A DNA stretch of 45,524 nucleotides from a virus, in the IMG/VR virus record IMGVR_UViG_3300033145_000223, positions 1-45,524 of that record; one strand, 5' to 3'. The notes under the pieces are model-generated. The model was not told the DNA's origin. It saw only the letters and a program-made list of their open reading frames with translations, and ran no database searches. Shown here in pieces: positions 1 to 8,536 of this stretch. Position 1 is the first letter of the stretch. Every line of letters starts with the position of its first letter. Both the position numbers and the translations under genes were made by a program.

Positions 1-114
1 GAATTCTGCGTTATTCGTCTGCTTGCCGTCACGATCACCCTCCTGAAGATTCGTCCACTGCAAGCCTGCCCCGGAGGTGTAAATCGTGATCTTGTTGCCT
101 GCCGCGCCCCACGA
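1..114. repeat. terminal direct repeat, copy 1 (circular join)
   Basis: These 114 bases recur without a mismatch at 45411-45524. The tail tube reading frame continues from base 1 into base 45410 with no break and ends normally. The repeat is therefore best read as overlap left when a circular or circularly permuted genome was assembled, giving a unit of 45,410 bp. It is not necessarily a physical terminal repeat of the virion DNA. Confidence 0.95.
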
Positions 115-903
115 ACAGGAGAACGCAAGGCCGCAGGTCGTCAGGAATTCACTCCACTTGTTGCCGGACGCGATAAGCTCATCCTCCATGTCAATCGAGC
201 CTGTCGTGTTGCAAGACGTGACAAGAGCGAATAGAAGCCCTGTTGCGTCCGCCGGGTCTTCCGAGAATTGAACATCGTTACCCGGATCGATTTTCATCTC
301 GTTGAATCGCGGTGTGTGGGTTCCGATTGTGGTCGTTACACTTGCGAAACGCGAAGGAGTGACAGACGGATAATCCGGGGCAATTATAGCCTCGGCACTC
401 GGCTCCAGCCACTTACCGCGGAACTCGAACTCGATGTACGGAACCTCGCCATCGGGAAAAGTCATCGGGAAATTGCCCATCGCGCCGATGATTCCCTTTT
501 TGAGTCCGTCCTCCCACACCTCGATAGTGAGCGTCTTGACTTTCGTGCCGGGCGGTTCAGACACCGGGGTGTAGGTACTCGCCGCTGCTCCGGCTCCGGC
601 AACCCAACGACATGCAGGCAAGAAGGTTTTTGCCCATTGCGGAACCGCTTCCCCCGCTCCAGCGTCGGCAGTTCCCGATCCGTGAATCTCGATCTTGAAC
701 TTGACGGTTCCCATGCGCTTTCCGGGTACGGATTTCAGGGGCATCATTGACCCTTGCCCTTGTCGCTCCGCGCTCGGGATGTCCATTTGAATCTCGACAT
801 CGAAGGCATTGAACTTGCCGTCCGTCGCATCGACAGCAATCTCATCTCCCGGTGTCGTCTCGATCTTGGCAGCGAGCACTCGATTTACTTTCAGTAAAAC
901 CAT
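1..903 (-). CDS. major tail tube protein (5' part; continues across the join)
   Basis: The gene starts at ATG 903 behind a good AGGAGG site. It runs off the window start and, through the join, ends at TAA 45354-45356, giving 319 residues in all. It lies directly after a tail-terminator-like gene and before the Z-like, G/GT and tape measure genes, which is the position of the tail tube subunit in lambda-like siphoviruses. The sequence is rich in beta-strand, Gly and Thr, with no signal or membrane segment, as expected for a tube protein. The middle (around residues 90-200) could include an Ig-like or other insertion, since simple tube proteins are often shorter. Function rests on position and composition, not on a diagnostic motif. 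Confidence 0.7.
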   Translation of the reverse strand, partial: MVLLKVNRVLAAKIETTPGDEIAVDATDGKFNAFDVEIQMDIPSAERQGQGSMMPLKSVPGKRMGTVKFKIEIHGSGTADAGAGEAVPQWAKTFLPACRWVAGAGAAASTYTPVSEPPGTKVKTLTIEVWEDGLKKGIIGAMGNFPMTFPDGEVPYIEFEFRGKWLEPSAEAIIAPDYPSVTPSRFASVTTTIGTHTPRFNEMKIDPGNDVQFSEDPADATGLLFALVTSCNTTGSIDMEDELIASGNKWSEFLTTCGLAFSCSWGAAGNKITIYTSGAGLQWTNLQEGDRDGKQTNNAEF

Positions 904-918
904 TTCCTTATCCTCCTA

Positions 919-1398
919 TCAATTTGCTGAAGTGTATGGGTCGCCTTCACGGACGCGATACCAGACATTGACCATTACCACAACATCCGACCATTTTGTG
1001 TTTACGTCAATTGTTGATAATGTGACTTCCGTTTTTATCGCCAGTGTCGCGCGTTGCGCATCCTCCAGAAGTTTCATCTCCACATCAGCCGCCATTTTCT
1101 GCAATCGTGTTTCGACTGTTTCGGTTTCCTCGTCATCTTCAAACCCGAATGTGTCGATAGCATATTCTTGATTCCAACAGATACGACGCGGGTTACCAGC
1201 AGATGAGTAGTTTTTATCCTCTACCTTTCCCCTTGTTATCAAGACAGATGTTTTGTCCTTTGGCACATAATCTCCAGACAACTCCTGTCGATTAGGGCGA
1301 GCCGCCACAAGATCATAATTGAATCCGTTGGCAACAGTTATCTCCGCAAGGCGGTCTTTTATTTCTTGAGTTATCTGCTCAACGATTGGAGTCGCCAT
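919..1398 (-). CDS. tail terminator / tail completion-like protein
   Basis: This 159-residue protein sits between the head-closure gene (its ATG lies at the end of that gene) and the tail tube gene. In long-tailed phages the tail terminator (gpU type) occupies this slot; it caps the tube and joins it to the head. The N-terminus is an amphipathic helix followed by alternating strands, and a long helix lies near residues 92-120, compatible with the alpha/beta fold of that family. No unique motif is visible, so the assignment is by gene order and size. A general minor tail protein is the alternative. Confidence 0.6.
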   Translation of the reverse strand: MATPIVEQITQEIKDRLAEITVANGFNYDLVAARPNRQELSGDYVPKDKTSVLITRGKVEDKNYSSAGNPRRICWNQEYAIDTFGFEDDEETETVETRLQKMAADVEMKLLEDAQRATLAIKTEVTLSTIDVNTKWSDVVVMVNVWYRVREGDPYTSAN

Positions 1399-3143
1399 TA
1401 TTCCACCATGTAGTAAACCATGTTGCCGTCACCGTCTTGAACAAGCGGCTCGACGATTCGATATTTCTTCGGAGTTTTACCGCGACGCTCATCAACCTTC
1501 ACCATGTCAAGCCCGCAATTTACTTCGTCGGTTGCAATGCCGGTTGTGCTGTCGTTGTCAACTTGAATCTCGATATGCTTGATACTCACACTGCTGGTAA
1601 CTCCAGCTTGATTTTTAATCTGTTGCGGCGGGTTTCTGTCCACCACCGCCCAAATCCTACGCTCACTCCCGATCTTCGGGCAGAAGCTAATCTCCTCTCC
1701 GAAGTCTATCAGGATTTGATTCGTGCTTGCGGCAAGCGCGGTGTCCGTGACCTGGCATCGAATCATGTCGCTCGGGGTCGAGAACACGCCGGAGGTTTCG
1801 GAATATGACCTGATCTCATAATAGCCAACTGATAGCCCGGTGATCGTCTTCGTCATCGCGCCCGTATCGGTCGTCGTCACACTCGAATAAGTGGTCGTCC
1901 CTTCACGCCGATATTCGATTGTTGTCTTGGTCGCGTCATCGTCAATCGTCGCCGCGTACTCACCTGTCTCGCCGTCCTCGTTGTCTGTCCACGCCGGGGA
2001 TGCAGGCTCGTCAGGTGGGGGAGGAGCGGGGGCATCGCCGACTGTGAGGAAATTGCCGGTGTCGGCAAGTCCTGCCCGCTCAACGCCAGTATCGGCATCG
2101 AGTATTGCCCGTAATTGAAAATATTTCCCTGTTGGATCGCTTTCGGACTGGAGTGCCGTTAAGTCCATTTCAGCCGACCAAAACGGCAAGCCGGATATAT
2201 CGTGGCAGGAGTATTGATAATCGTGTATCGTGCCGACCGTCACCAACTCGATGATATTGATCGCAGACATGTCAACAGCCCGAGAACTTTCAAGGTCAAT
2301 TTCGTTAAACACAACTACTGGTGAAGATTCGGTAGCAAACACCTTCTTAATCTCCGCAGGAATCGCAAAGCTCGCCGCCGTGGAAATGATGCCGTCGTAA
2401 ATCACAACCTCGTAAACATCAATGTCGCCGGGATGACCCATTGCAGCCCTTGCGCCGACTGCAAGCAAGCATGAACCGGCATCTGTGAGAACTCCGGTAA
2501 TATCAGAATCGCCGGACTTAATGTTAGTGGTTACATCGGATACACGACCTGCGTAGACTTGGATTTCATTATTGGCGGTAGATATTGTAATCGCGATATA
2601 CACAGGTTCATTCTGGTCCCAAGATAATCCTGCGCCATTTATCTGTTCTTTTGTTATGGTATAGTTAGCGACAAAACCAGATGTAGCATTCCACAGTTGT
2701 ATGGCCATACCGCCGTCTGTTTTAACGTAACAGTTTAGAGTATTTGCACCTCCAGCTAAACCAGCGAGTTGAAGTATCGTTTCGATACTTGCGGGAACAT
2801 CAGTCCAGTTCGGAGAGATTTTTGCAGTAATCGTACAATCGCCGAATTTGAAACCATCCGGCATAGTGTACGATGACGATTCGGTGGCTTTTGTGTCGTA
2901 AAAACCACCACTTACCACACCTCCAGAGCCGTCTATCAACGCAACGGTTCCGGTAGACGATGTTGTATAATCGGGGTTCCGGTCCGTGTTGTAACTACAC
3001 AAGAATATGATAGACTTACCCGCCGACAACACATCCTTGCCAAGATTGCGCAGACGGATTTGACTGTTACTCTCGGCAAGCTCAAGGTCGCCGTCGAGAG
3101 AGTCGTAGTCTGAAACATCTAATCCGATTTTATCAAGACCCAT
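1398..3143 (-). CDS. head-closure protein with N-terminal LamG-like and Fn3 domains
   Basis: The protein has 581 residues. Residues about 475-581 look like a complete small phage head-closure (stopper) protein: a start resembling IDFGEEISF, then AVVDRNPP, a strand with VDNDSTTGI, and a final segment with GKTPKKYRI. Such proteins are usually around 100 residues and stand alone. Here the domain is preceded by a proline-rich linker (APAPPPP, near 371-377), an Fn3-like domain (about 380-465) and a concanavalin/LamG-like beta-sandwich (about 85-270). The gene overlaps its upstream neighbour by TAATG and precedes the tail terminator gene, the usual place for a closure protein. The extra domains would project from the neck as a collar or whisker and could bind glycans. 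The domain reading is by eye. Confidence 0.6.
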   Translation of the reverse strand: MGLDKIGLDVSDYDSLDGDLELAESNSQIRLRNLGKDVLSAGKSIIFLCSYNTDRNPDYTTSSTGTVALIDGSGGVVSGGFYDTKATESSSYTMPDGFKFGDCTITAKISPNWTDVPASIETILQLAGLAGGANTLNCYVKTDGGMAIQLWNATSGFVANYTITKEQINGAGLSWDQNEPVYIAITISTANNEIQVYAGRVSDVTTNIKSGDSDITGVLTDAGSCLLAVGARAAMGHPGDIDVYEVVIYDGIISTAASFAIPAEIKKVFATESSPVVVFNEIDLESSRAVDMSAINIIELVTVGTIHDYQYSCHDISGLPFWSAEMDLTALQSESDPTGKYFQLRAILDADTGVERAGLADTGNFLTVGDAPAPPPPDEPASPAWTDNEDGETGEYAATIDDDATKTTIEYRREGTTTYSSVTTTDTGAMTKTITGLSVGYYEIRSYSETSGVFSTPSDMIRCQVTDTALAASTNQILIDFGEEISFCPKIGSERRIWAVVDRNPPQQIKNQAGVTSSVSIKHIEIQVDNDSTTGIATDEVNCGLDMVKVDERRGKTPKKYRIVEPLVQDGDGNMVYYMVE

Positions 3144-3385
3144 TACTTCTCCAGGAGTTTGTCGATCTTCTTTTCGACGCGCTGCGAGCGCTCCATAAGG
3201 ACTTTTATGTCGCCGCGAATCTCGGCAGTCGTCTCACGCTGGACCGCCTCGTTCTCATGCACCCGTTCTTTCAATATCGATGTTGCGGATACATTATGCA
3301 GCCCGAGAAATACGGTGATTAACAACACGAGTGATATAAAGGCCGGGATTACATACTTGCCGTTTGATTTCTTCGGTGCGGTCAC
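3143..3385 (-). CDS. small membrane-anchored coiled-coil protein
   Basis: This 80-residue protein starts at GTG 3385 behind AAGGAG. Residues about 11-31 form one hydrophobic membrane segment, and residues 38-80 are highly charged and helical, suitable for a coiled coil. It lies just after a strong intrinsic terminator and before the head-closure gene, an odd place for a membrane protein within a structural operon. A small holin, an inner-membrane spanin-like protein or a superinfection factor are possible; the sequence does not decide. Confidence 0.6.
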   Translation of the reverse strand: MTAPKKSNGKYVIPAFISLVLLITVFLGLHNVSATSILKERVHENEAVQRETTAEIRGDIKVLMERSQRVEKKIDKLLEK

Positions 3386-3403
3386 AGGTGTGCTCCTTGC
3401 ATG

Positions 3404-3433
3404 AAAAAAGGGCGACGGCTCACACCGCCGCCC
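3404..3433 (-). terminator. strong intrinsic terminator inside the structural operon
   Basis: On the minus strand GGGCGGCGG pairs with CCGTCGCCC (one G-U wobble) around a six-base loop and is followed directly by TTTTTT. It stands 20 bases after the head fibre stop codon and before the membrane protein and neck/tail genes. It should reduce read-through from head genes into tail genes unless antitermination occurs. Confidence 0.9.
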
Positions 3434-3452
3434 TGTCGGGTTGCTTTCGTGT

Positions 3453-5936
3453 TTATGTTGCCGCTGTCAATTCCACGTACCCCTTCTTCGCGCCAATCAT
3501 CGAACAGAACCACATCTTTGCGCCTGCGCCCGCGCCGGAGGCCAAAGCCCAATCACCGTCTGCCGTTAGTGTCGTCAGGTCTGTCAATGCAGGATTCCCC
3601 GAACTGGCAAGGCCAATCTTCGCCTTGTGATCGAGGGCAAGCGTATGTTGCGCAAGCGTCAGGTGGTAATACTCGCCACCCGTTCCGCCGTCTTTCCCGC
3701 CGGTAGTATTGTGATCGACATCCGCGTCGTTTATCATCGAGGCATCAACATGGCCGCCTGCATCAAGTTTGATCGGCTTGCCAGCATCACCGGCTCCCGC
3801 GCCCGACGCGAGGAACTCCGACTCCGCAAAATATCTATCGTCGTGGATGTGGATATTCGTCTCGCCAGAACTTGTCAACTCGTCCAAGTTCGATGCCGTG
3901 ACATTCGAGCCGACTGCGACAGAATCTACCTCGAATAATGCCGGAACGCCGGTGACATACAGGTTCTCGGCCCCATCGTCAGCAAGTCCTGCCCCAGCGA
4001 AGTCTGAAACATCGACGTGCAATTCAGCCCCGGAAGCCCGGAGACCATCGCCGTCGATAGACGCCATATCCATACCGACACCGTGGGCCGTAACGTTCAC
4101 CGCCGCGATATTCCCGCCGGTCGTGCCGTCAGGATCGACGGCCAGGTCATCGGCGTTCGCCGTGATGCCGTTCCCGCCAATTGCATTGATAGTATGTCCG
4201 GTTTTTGTTAATCCACTGCCAGCGGTAATCATACCCGCGCCGGAAAACGGGGTAAACGTGAGGGCAGTTGTATCAAGCGTGATGGGATCGTTGGTGACAA
4301 GGACAAAGCCGTGGTCGGCATTGACCGTACCCTCCTCGACGAAGGTAAACATTCCGGGATTGACTTCCGCATCAGTGTCGGCATCCGTAGCACGAGTCAA
4401 AACAAACGCCGCACCACCCGCTCCGGCAGTAGTACACAAGAATATCCCGTTGTTGAGACCTGATGCCTGGTCCTGAACGAGCACCCTGTCATTAAGCGCT
4501 AATACCACGCCGTCGATTGTCTCAACTCCGACAGCATCGGCAGTCAGAGTCTTTCCCACTCCAGTTCCCGCCGCCGTGCAAGCACTCAATGCGGCATCCG
4601 TCGCAAGATGTACGGATTCCTTCAGGTCGAGACCGGAGACCAGCGCGTCAGCGTATGCCTTGTTCACGAGGTCATTCACGCCGGAGGGTGTCTGCGTCGA
4701 TGACGGGCAAGTCGTATTGAATGTGTGAGCGCCAGTCCAAGCTGCGCCATAGGTCAGGTCGAGAGAAACCGTCGTGCCCCCACCTCCCGCAATTCCAGCG
4801 CCTTGAGCCGCGATACGGAGGTTTTCACCATCTGCCTCGATGCCCGTTCCTGCAACGTCCGAGGCGTCGAACGCGAATTGAGACGTGGTATTCTGGATAC
4901 CGTCTCCAGCTAACGCCGTCACCAGATCGTCGATGCTCTCCTTTGCAGATGCGTTGCTTGCGTTGGCATCGATGATTCCGATTGAATCCGCGGTAACATC
5001 GACAGTCGCCGCGCTCAAATCGTTAAGATCGAGTTTCACTTGAGCCGTGTCAATCGAGAGGCCGCCGTTGGTCTTGATGTCCAGCGCAAGATCGTCAGCA
5101 TTGGCTGTTATCCCGTCGCCGCCGATAGCGTTCATGGTGTCACCGGTTTTCGTCAAGCCGGTTCCGGCGACGACCATTCCAAGCGCGTTGAAATTCGTGA
5201 ATGTCAGCGCGTCAGTATCGAGATCGAATGGCTCGTCTGTCGAGAGAATAAATCCGTGCTCGGCATGAACAGTGCCCTTCTCGGCAAAGCAGATCATGCC
5301 GGAGGTCACGCGGTCGTCTGTATCGGCATCCACAGCGCGAGTCAGGATGAACTTCGCGCCGCCTGCACCCGCTTGAGTGCAAAGATAAATCCCGTTGTCC
5401 TTCCCGGCGACCTGATTTTTGACCAGAACTCTGTCGTTCAGGGCAAGCGTCACGCTATCAATCGTCTCGACGCCGTTAGCATCTGCCGTGAGCGTCTTGC
5501 CGATCTGGGAACCGGCAGCCGTGCAAGCCGAGAGTGCCGCGTCCGTAGCAAGCTGGACATCGCCCTTGATGTCGAGGTGTGTCGGGTCGTCCCCCGGCTC
5601 GGAAATCAGATTAAGGATTACCGGGATGTAATCGGTTGTGATTGCGTCCTTCGCGGCTCCCGAAGTTCCAATCCGCTTCCACGCGCCCTTTGTCGGCGTG
5701 CAGACAAGGTTTGTCGAATCCCAGAACAGTGCAATTCCGGCATTTGCTATCGTGCCGGTAGCGGGGAGATTGGCGATACCGTTAATCTTCAACGGGCCTT
5801 CTGCCGTGTTGAGAATATCCTTGATGACAACTCCGTGCATATCATCGGTCTCGACAACCGTGCCACTCGCAAGAGTAACGCCGGTCGTGTTCGTATACGG
5901 CATCGTGTTACCTGCGGCAAAATATACCTTGCTCAT
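3453..5936 (-). CDS. head fibre: capsid decoration domain plus duplicated fibre repeats
   Basis: The start is ATG 5936 behind GGAGGTGG, giving 827 residues. Residues 1-115 are clearly related to the neighbouring 117-residue decoration protein (shared GNT..YTN, then LPA.GTI..AG..L..D.TN). After it come two copies of a fibre-type repeat of about 165 residues (about 121-290 and 437-600), each with LATDAALSACTAAG, ALNDRVLV, a GIYLC or GIFLC strand and DADTD. The tail has HIHDDRYF and GGTGGEYYHLT, patterns typical of phage fibres. Only head genes surround it, so the likely reading is a fibre anchored on the capsid by its decoration domain, perhaps for weak binding to cells or mucus. Glycine and alanine content is very high. 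Confidence 0.7.
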   Translation of the reverse strand: MSKVYFAAGNTMPYTNTTGVTLASGTVVETDDMHGVVIKDILNTAEGPLKINGIANLPATGTIANAGIALFWDSTNLVCTPTKGAWKRIGTSGAAKDAITTDYIPVILNLISEPGDDPTHLDIKGDVQLATDAALSACTAAGSQIGKTLTADANGVETIDSVTLALNDRVLVKNQVAGKDNGIYLCTQAGAGGAKFILTRAVDADTDDRVTSGMICFAEKGTVHAEHGFILSTDEPFDLDTDALTFTNFNALGMVVAGTGLTKTGDTMNAIGGDGITANADDLALDIKTNGGLSIDTAQVKLDLNDLSAATVDVTADSIGIIDANASNASAKESIDDLVTALAGDGIQNTTSQFAFDASDVAGTGIEADGENLRIAAQGAGIAGGGGTTVSLDLTYGAAWTGAHTFNTTCPSSTQTPSGVNDLVNKAYADALVSGLDLKESVHLATDAALSACTAAGTGVGKTLTADAVGVETIDGVVLALNDRVLVQDQASGLNNGIFLCTTAGAGGAAFVLTRATDADTDAEVNPGMFTFVEEGTVNADHGFVLVTNDPITLDTTALTFTPFSGAGMITAGSGLTKTGHTINAIGGNGITANADDLAVDPDGTTGGNIAAVNVTAHGVGMDMASIDGDGLRASGAELHVDVSDFAGAGLADDGAENLYVTGVPALFEVDSVAVGSNVTASNLDELTSSGETNIHIHDDRYFAESEFLASGAGAGDAGKPIKLDAGGHVDASMINDADVDHNTTGGKDGGTGGEYYHLTLAQHTLALDHKAKIGLASSGNPALTDLTTLTADGDWALASGAGAGAKMWFCSMIGAKKGYVELTAAT

Positions 5937-5981
5937 ATTTTCCACCTCCAAAAATTATTCGTAAGTCAAGACCGATTAAAA

Positions 5982-6335
5982 CTATGACACGTCGCCGCTG
6001 CCGAGTAGCTTGAGCTTGACATAATCTGCCTTTGTCGCACTCTTCGCCTCCCACGATGACCCGGCGATTTCATCGCTTCCACCGTCTGCCGGATCGACAT
6101 ACTTGTTCGTAGCGTCCAGATAGAGTTTAACTCCAGCCGCGCCGATAGTTCCGTTGGCAGGAACCAGAAAAACCCCCTCTGTATATATCGGGCCGGAATC
6201 ACCGTTCGCAACATCGGAAACGCAGATTCCAACCACGTTGCCCTGCGCGACAAGGTCGCCAGCCGAAGCATCCGTCCCGGAGCCGTTTGTGTATTGAAGC
6301 GTGTTGCCTATTTCCTGCACCATATTCGTGGCCAT
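5982..6335 (-). CDS. capsid decoration protein (DUF2190-like)
   Basis: Start ATG 6335 follows GGAGG with good spacing (117 residues). A small beta-rich protein placed immediately after the major capsid gene is the hallmark of capsid decoration or stabilisation proteins. The pattern of GNTLQYTN, ASAGDLV, then VPANGTIGAAG with a terminal strand fits the DUF2190 group. It is a paralogue of the N-terminus of the next gene (head fibre), which indicates a tandem duplication. It should bind the outside of the expanded capsid, at three-fold or quasi three-fold axes in related phages. Confidence 0.7.
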   Translation of the reverse strand: MATNMVQEIGNTLQYTNGSGTDASAGDLVAQGNVVGICVSDVANGDSGPIYTEGVFLVPANGTIGAAGVKLYLDATNKYVDPADGGSDEIAGSSWEAKSATKADYVKLKLLGSGDVS

Positions 6336-6370
6336 GCTTATATCCTCCAATTATCGTTCACGCGTTTTGA

Positions 6371-8536
6371 TTACGCCATGTTGCAGAACATCCCTCTCCA
6401 GTCGAGGGCTTTCGCAGCGACGCTGTGCTTGATCTTGAATTTCTCGCCGTCTGTGTCCCAGTCAAGCTGTGTCGAGAACTGCGGAGTCTCGCGGCCCTGC
6501 AAGAACCCAACCTCGACCGTGCTGACAGGCTGCGTGTGCGGATCGCACATCAGATACCATTCCGAGGCGCTTGAAAGCTCCGGCAGGTCGATCACGGTGT
6601 AATTACCCTGGAATGTGTTGGCCTCGTGTCCGTGGTTCGCAACCGGCGAATACTCGGACGACATAAGCTTCATCGCAGTGCGCTTGATGTTAGGCGGCAC
6701 GACAAGTAGACTCGGCATCAGCGCAAGTTTCTCGTCTGCAAGCCCGGTCTGCGTCCTGATTGCAAGCTCGGCAGCCGTCAGCGTAGTCTCACTGATGACA
6801 GCCGCAGCCGCGGATTCGTTAGCATGGGTCGCTTGGTCAAACAGCGGATTGCCGTCAGCCATGTTCGCATTTGCGTTCAGGATCGCCACGGCTGTAACAT
6901 CCTCAAGCCGTTTCGCAGCGACACCCATTGCCGCCGGAATCCGGGAGAATGCGTCCATGTCATCGTTGATAATCGACTCCTCGGTCATAAAGAGACCGAG
7001 CCAGTAGATTGCGAGCGCATAGACTTCCTCTGCGTCTGAAAGCGAGCCATAAGTTATCTCGCTACCTTCGGGGCGAAGCCGCAAATTGCCGACGGCTGAA
7101 AGCCGGATTCTATGGATCGTCTTGAAATCCGGCGCGACGCCGCGAGTACACCAGAGCGGCCACTGTGTCGGGTGTTCCATGTAGCTTGCGAGGAGCGTCT
7201 TGTTCAAGGCGTCCTGCAAGATATAATCGAAGTCGCTTGTGCTCATTGCGAGGTTGCAGCGTTGGCGCGCCACGTTCGGGCGAAGCATCATTTCCGCGAT
7301 TCCGCGATTGTCAAAGCCGTCCGTATGAACGCCGAGTGACTTGAAATATGCCCGGCCAATATCGACCAGACTGCGATTCTTGAGAGCCATCGCGCCGTTG
7401 TGCGGCTCCCTGATCTTGAGCTTGCCCCCTGCATCGAGGATCGGCGTTTTGGTGACCGGGTCAAGCGTGATAAGTCTGTTGTTGAACTTGAGCAGAATCG
7501 CGTCGCTGACCATCGTATCGAGACCTTCCTGCGTGCGGTCTGCACCGACCACGATACGCGGATTCGCCTTCTCCAGTTCGACCAGCGCGGACAGTTTGAT
7601 GTCGGTCTCCGAGAGTTTCCGGTTTTCCTTGCTTGCCGTAACCCACTCCGCAGAGAGTTTGTAGGTCGAAGCAACATCGGCGATGAAGGAAAGACGCGCC
7701 TCGGCTTCCTTCGCGCCGGCTTCTTTCGCGGCGGCAAGGCGTGCCAGTTCTTCTTTGGCCACGTCGTCGGGGATCACTTCCGGGTCGTCGATCACTTCCG
7801 GCTCTTCGACGAGCGCGGCAAGGCGTTTCACCTCTGCGAGCTTGTCGGCTTTCAGGCCCGCGATGAAGGTCTCCATTTCGGCATCGGTCGCGTCCTTTTT
7901 CAGTCCGAGTGAAATCAGGTATTCTCTGGCTTTCATTTCTTCGTCCTCCAAATTGTTGTCTGCGTTTTCCGTTTTTGTTGAAAATAATCCGTCAGGATTC
8001 GCCGCGCCCTTGCCAACCCAGTCCACCGACTCAAGAGATTTGAGACGACCGACAAGCGGCGAGTCCGGGTTTTCCTCCTGATATTTTTCCATTTCAGGGA
8101 TGTCGAAGAAAAAGGCGATTGACAGTCCGAGTGCCGAAGGATCGTCCTCGACTTCATCTTCAAGCCATGCGCGGACATTTCCGAGGCCGGGGAGCTTATC
8201 AGCGCCCTTCGAGAAGTGAAAGTCCGCGCGGATTTTATCGCCGTCTCGATATGAGTTTTTCATCCTGCCGAGCTTCGTGCCAAGTTGCTCGAAATCCTTC
8301 ATCCAAGATTCGTGCTTGTAAAAAGATAGCACGCCTGTATCCGATGCCGAGGTCATGGCTAAAAGTACTTGGTCAGACATTGTTTGATCGACAAGGAAAT
8401 TATGCCCGCGTGCTTCCCCCTCTGTGATGACCGATACTCCTGTGATTATGCCCTTCTCGCGGTCAACAACGGATTTAGAATCCGATTGTAATTTCACCAT
8501 GAAATGCTGCTTGCCTTTGAGGTTCTTTATTTTCAT
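6371..8536 (-). CDS. prohead protease / major capsid protein fusion
   Basis: The protein has 721 residues. The first ~195 resemble prohead protease domains (FMVKLQSDSK start, then VSVITEGEARGHN, FYKHESW, and a segment near 125-150 with SALGLSIAFFF). A charged, Glu/Ala/Lys-rich helical stretch (about 200-320) would act as scaffold or delta domain. Residues about 325-721 resemble the major head subunits of Mu gpT-type and HK97-like capsids. It overlaps the portal gene end by four bases. Fusions of this kind are known in many metagenomic siphoviruses; the protease would cleave itself from the capsid domain during maturation. No separate protease, scaffold or capsid gene exists nearby, which supports the assignment. 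Confidence 0.8.
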   Translation of the reverse strand: MKIKNLKGKQHFMVKLQSDSKSVVDREKGIITGVSVITEGEARGHNFLVDQTMSDQVLLAMTSASDTGVLSFYKHESWMKDFEQLGTKLGRMKNSYRDGDKIRADFHFSKGADKLPGLGNVRAWLEDEVEDDPSALGLSIAFFFDIPEMEKYQEENPDSPLVGRLKSLESVDWVGKGAANPDGLFSTKTENADNNLEDEEMKAREYLISLGLKKDATDAEMETFIAGLKADKLAEVKRLAALVEEPEVIDDPEVIPDDVAKEELARLAAAKEAGAKEAEARLSFIADVASTYKLSAEWVTASKENRKLSETDIKLSALVELEKANPRIVVGADRTQEGLDTMVSDAILLKFNNRLITLDPVTKTPILDAGGKLKIREPHNGAMALKNRSLVDIGRAYFKSLGVHTDGFDNRGIAEMMLRPNVARQRCNLAMSTSDFDYILQDALNKTLLASYMEHPTQWPLWCTRGVAPDFKTIHRIRLSAVGNLRLRPEGSEITYGSLSDAEEVYALAIYWLGLFMTEESIINDDMDAFSRIPAAMGVAAKRLEDVTAVAILNANANMADGNPLFDQATHANESAAAAVISETTLTAAELAIRTQTGLADEKLALMPSLLVVPPNIKRTAMKLMSSEYSPVANHGHEANTFQGNYTVIDLPELSSASEWYLMCDPHTQPVSTVEVGFLQGRETPQFSTQLDWDTDGEKFKIKHSVAAKALDWRGMFCNMA

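Noticed and set aside
1-114. True physical terminal repeat of a T7-type genome
   Set aside because: The repeat lies inside the tail tube gene and is short, as expected for assembly overlap of a circular map; genuine terminal repeats usually lie between gene modules.
5040-5987. 315-residue frame on the plus strand
   Set aside because: It lies wholly opposite the head fibre gene, whose repeats and GC-biased codons keep the reverse strand open. No start signal and no protein-like pattern.
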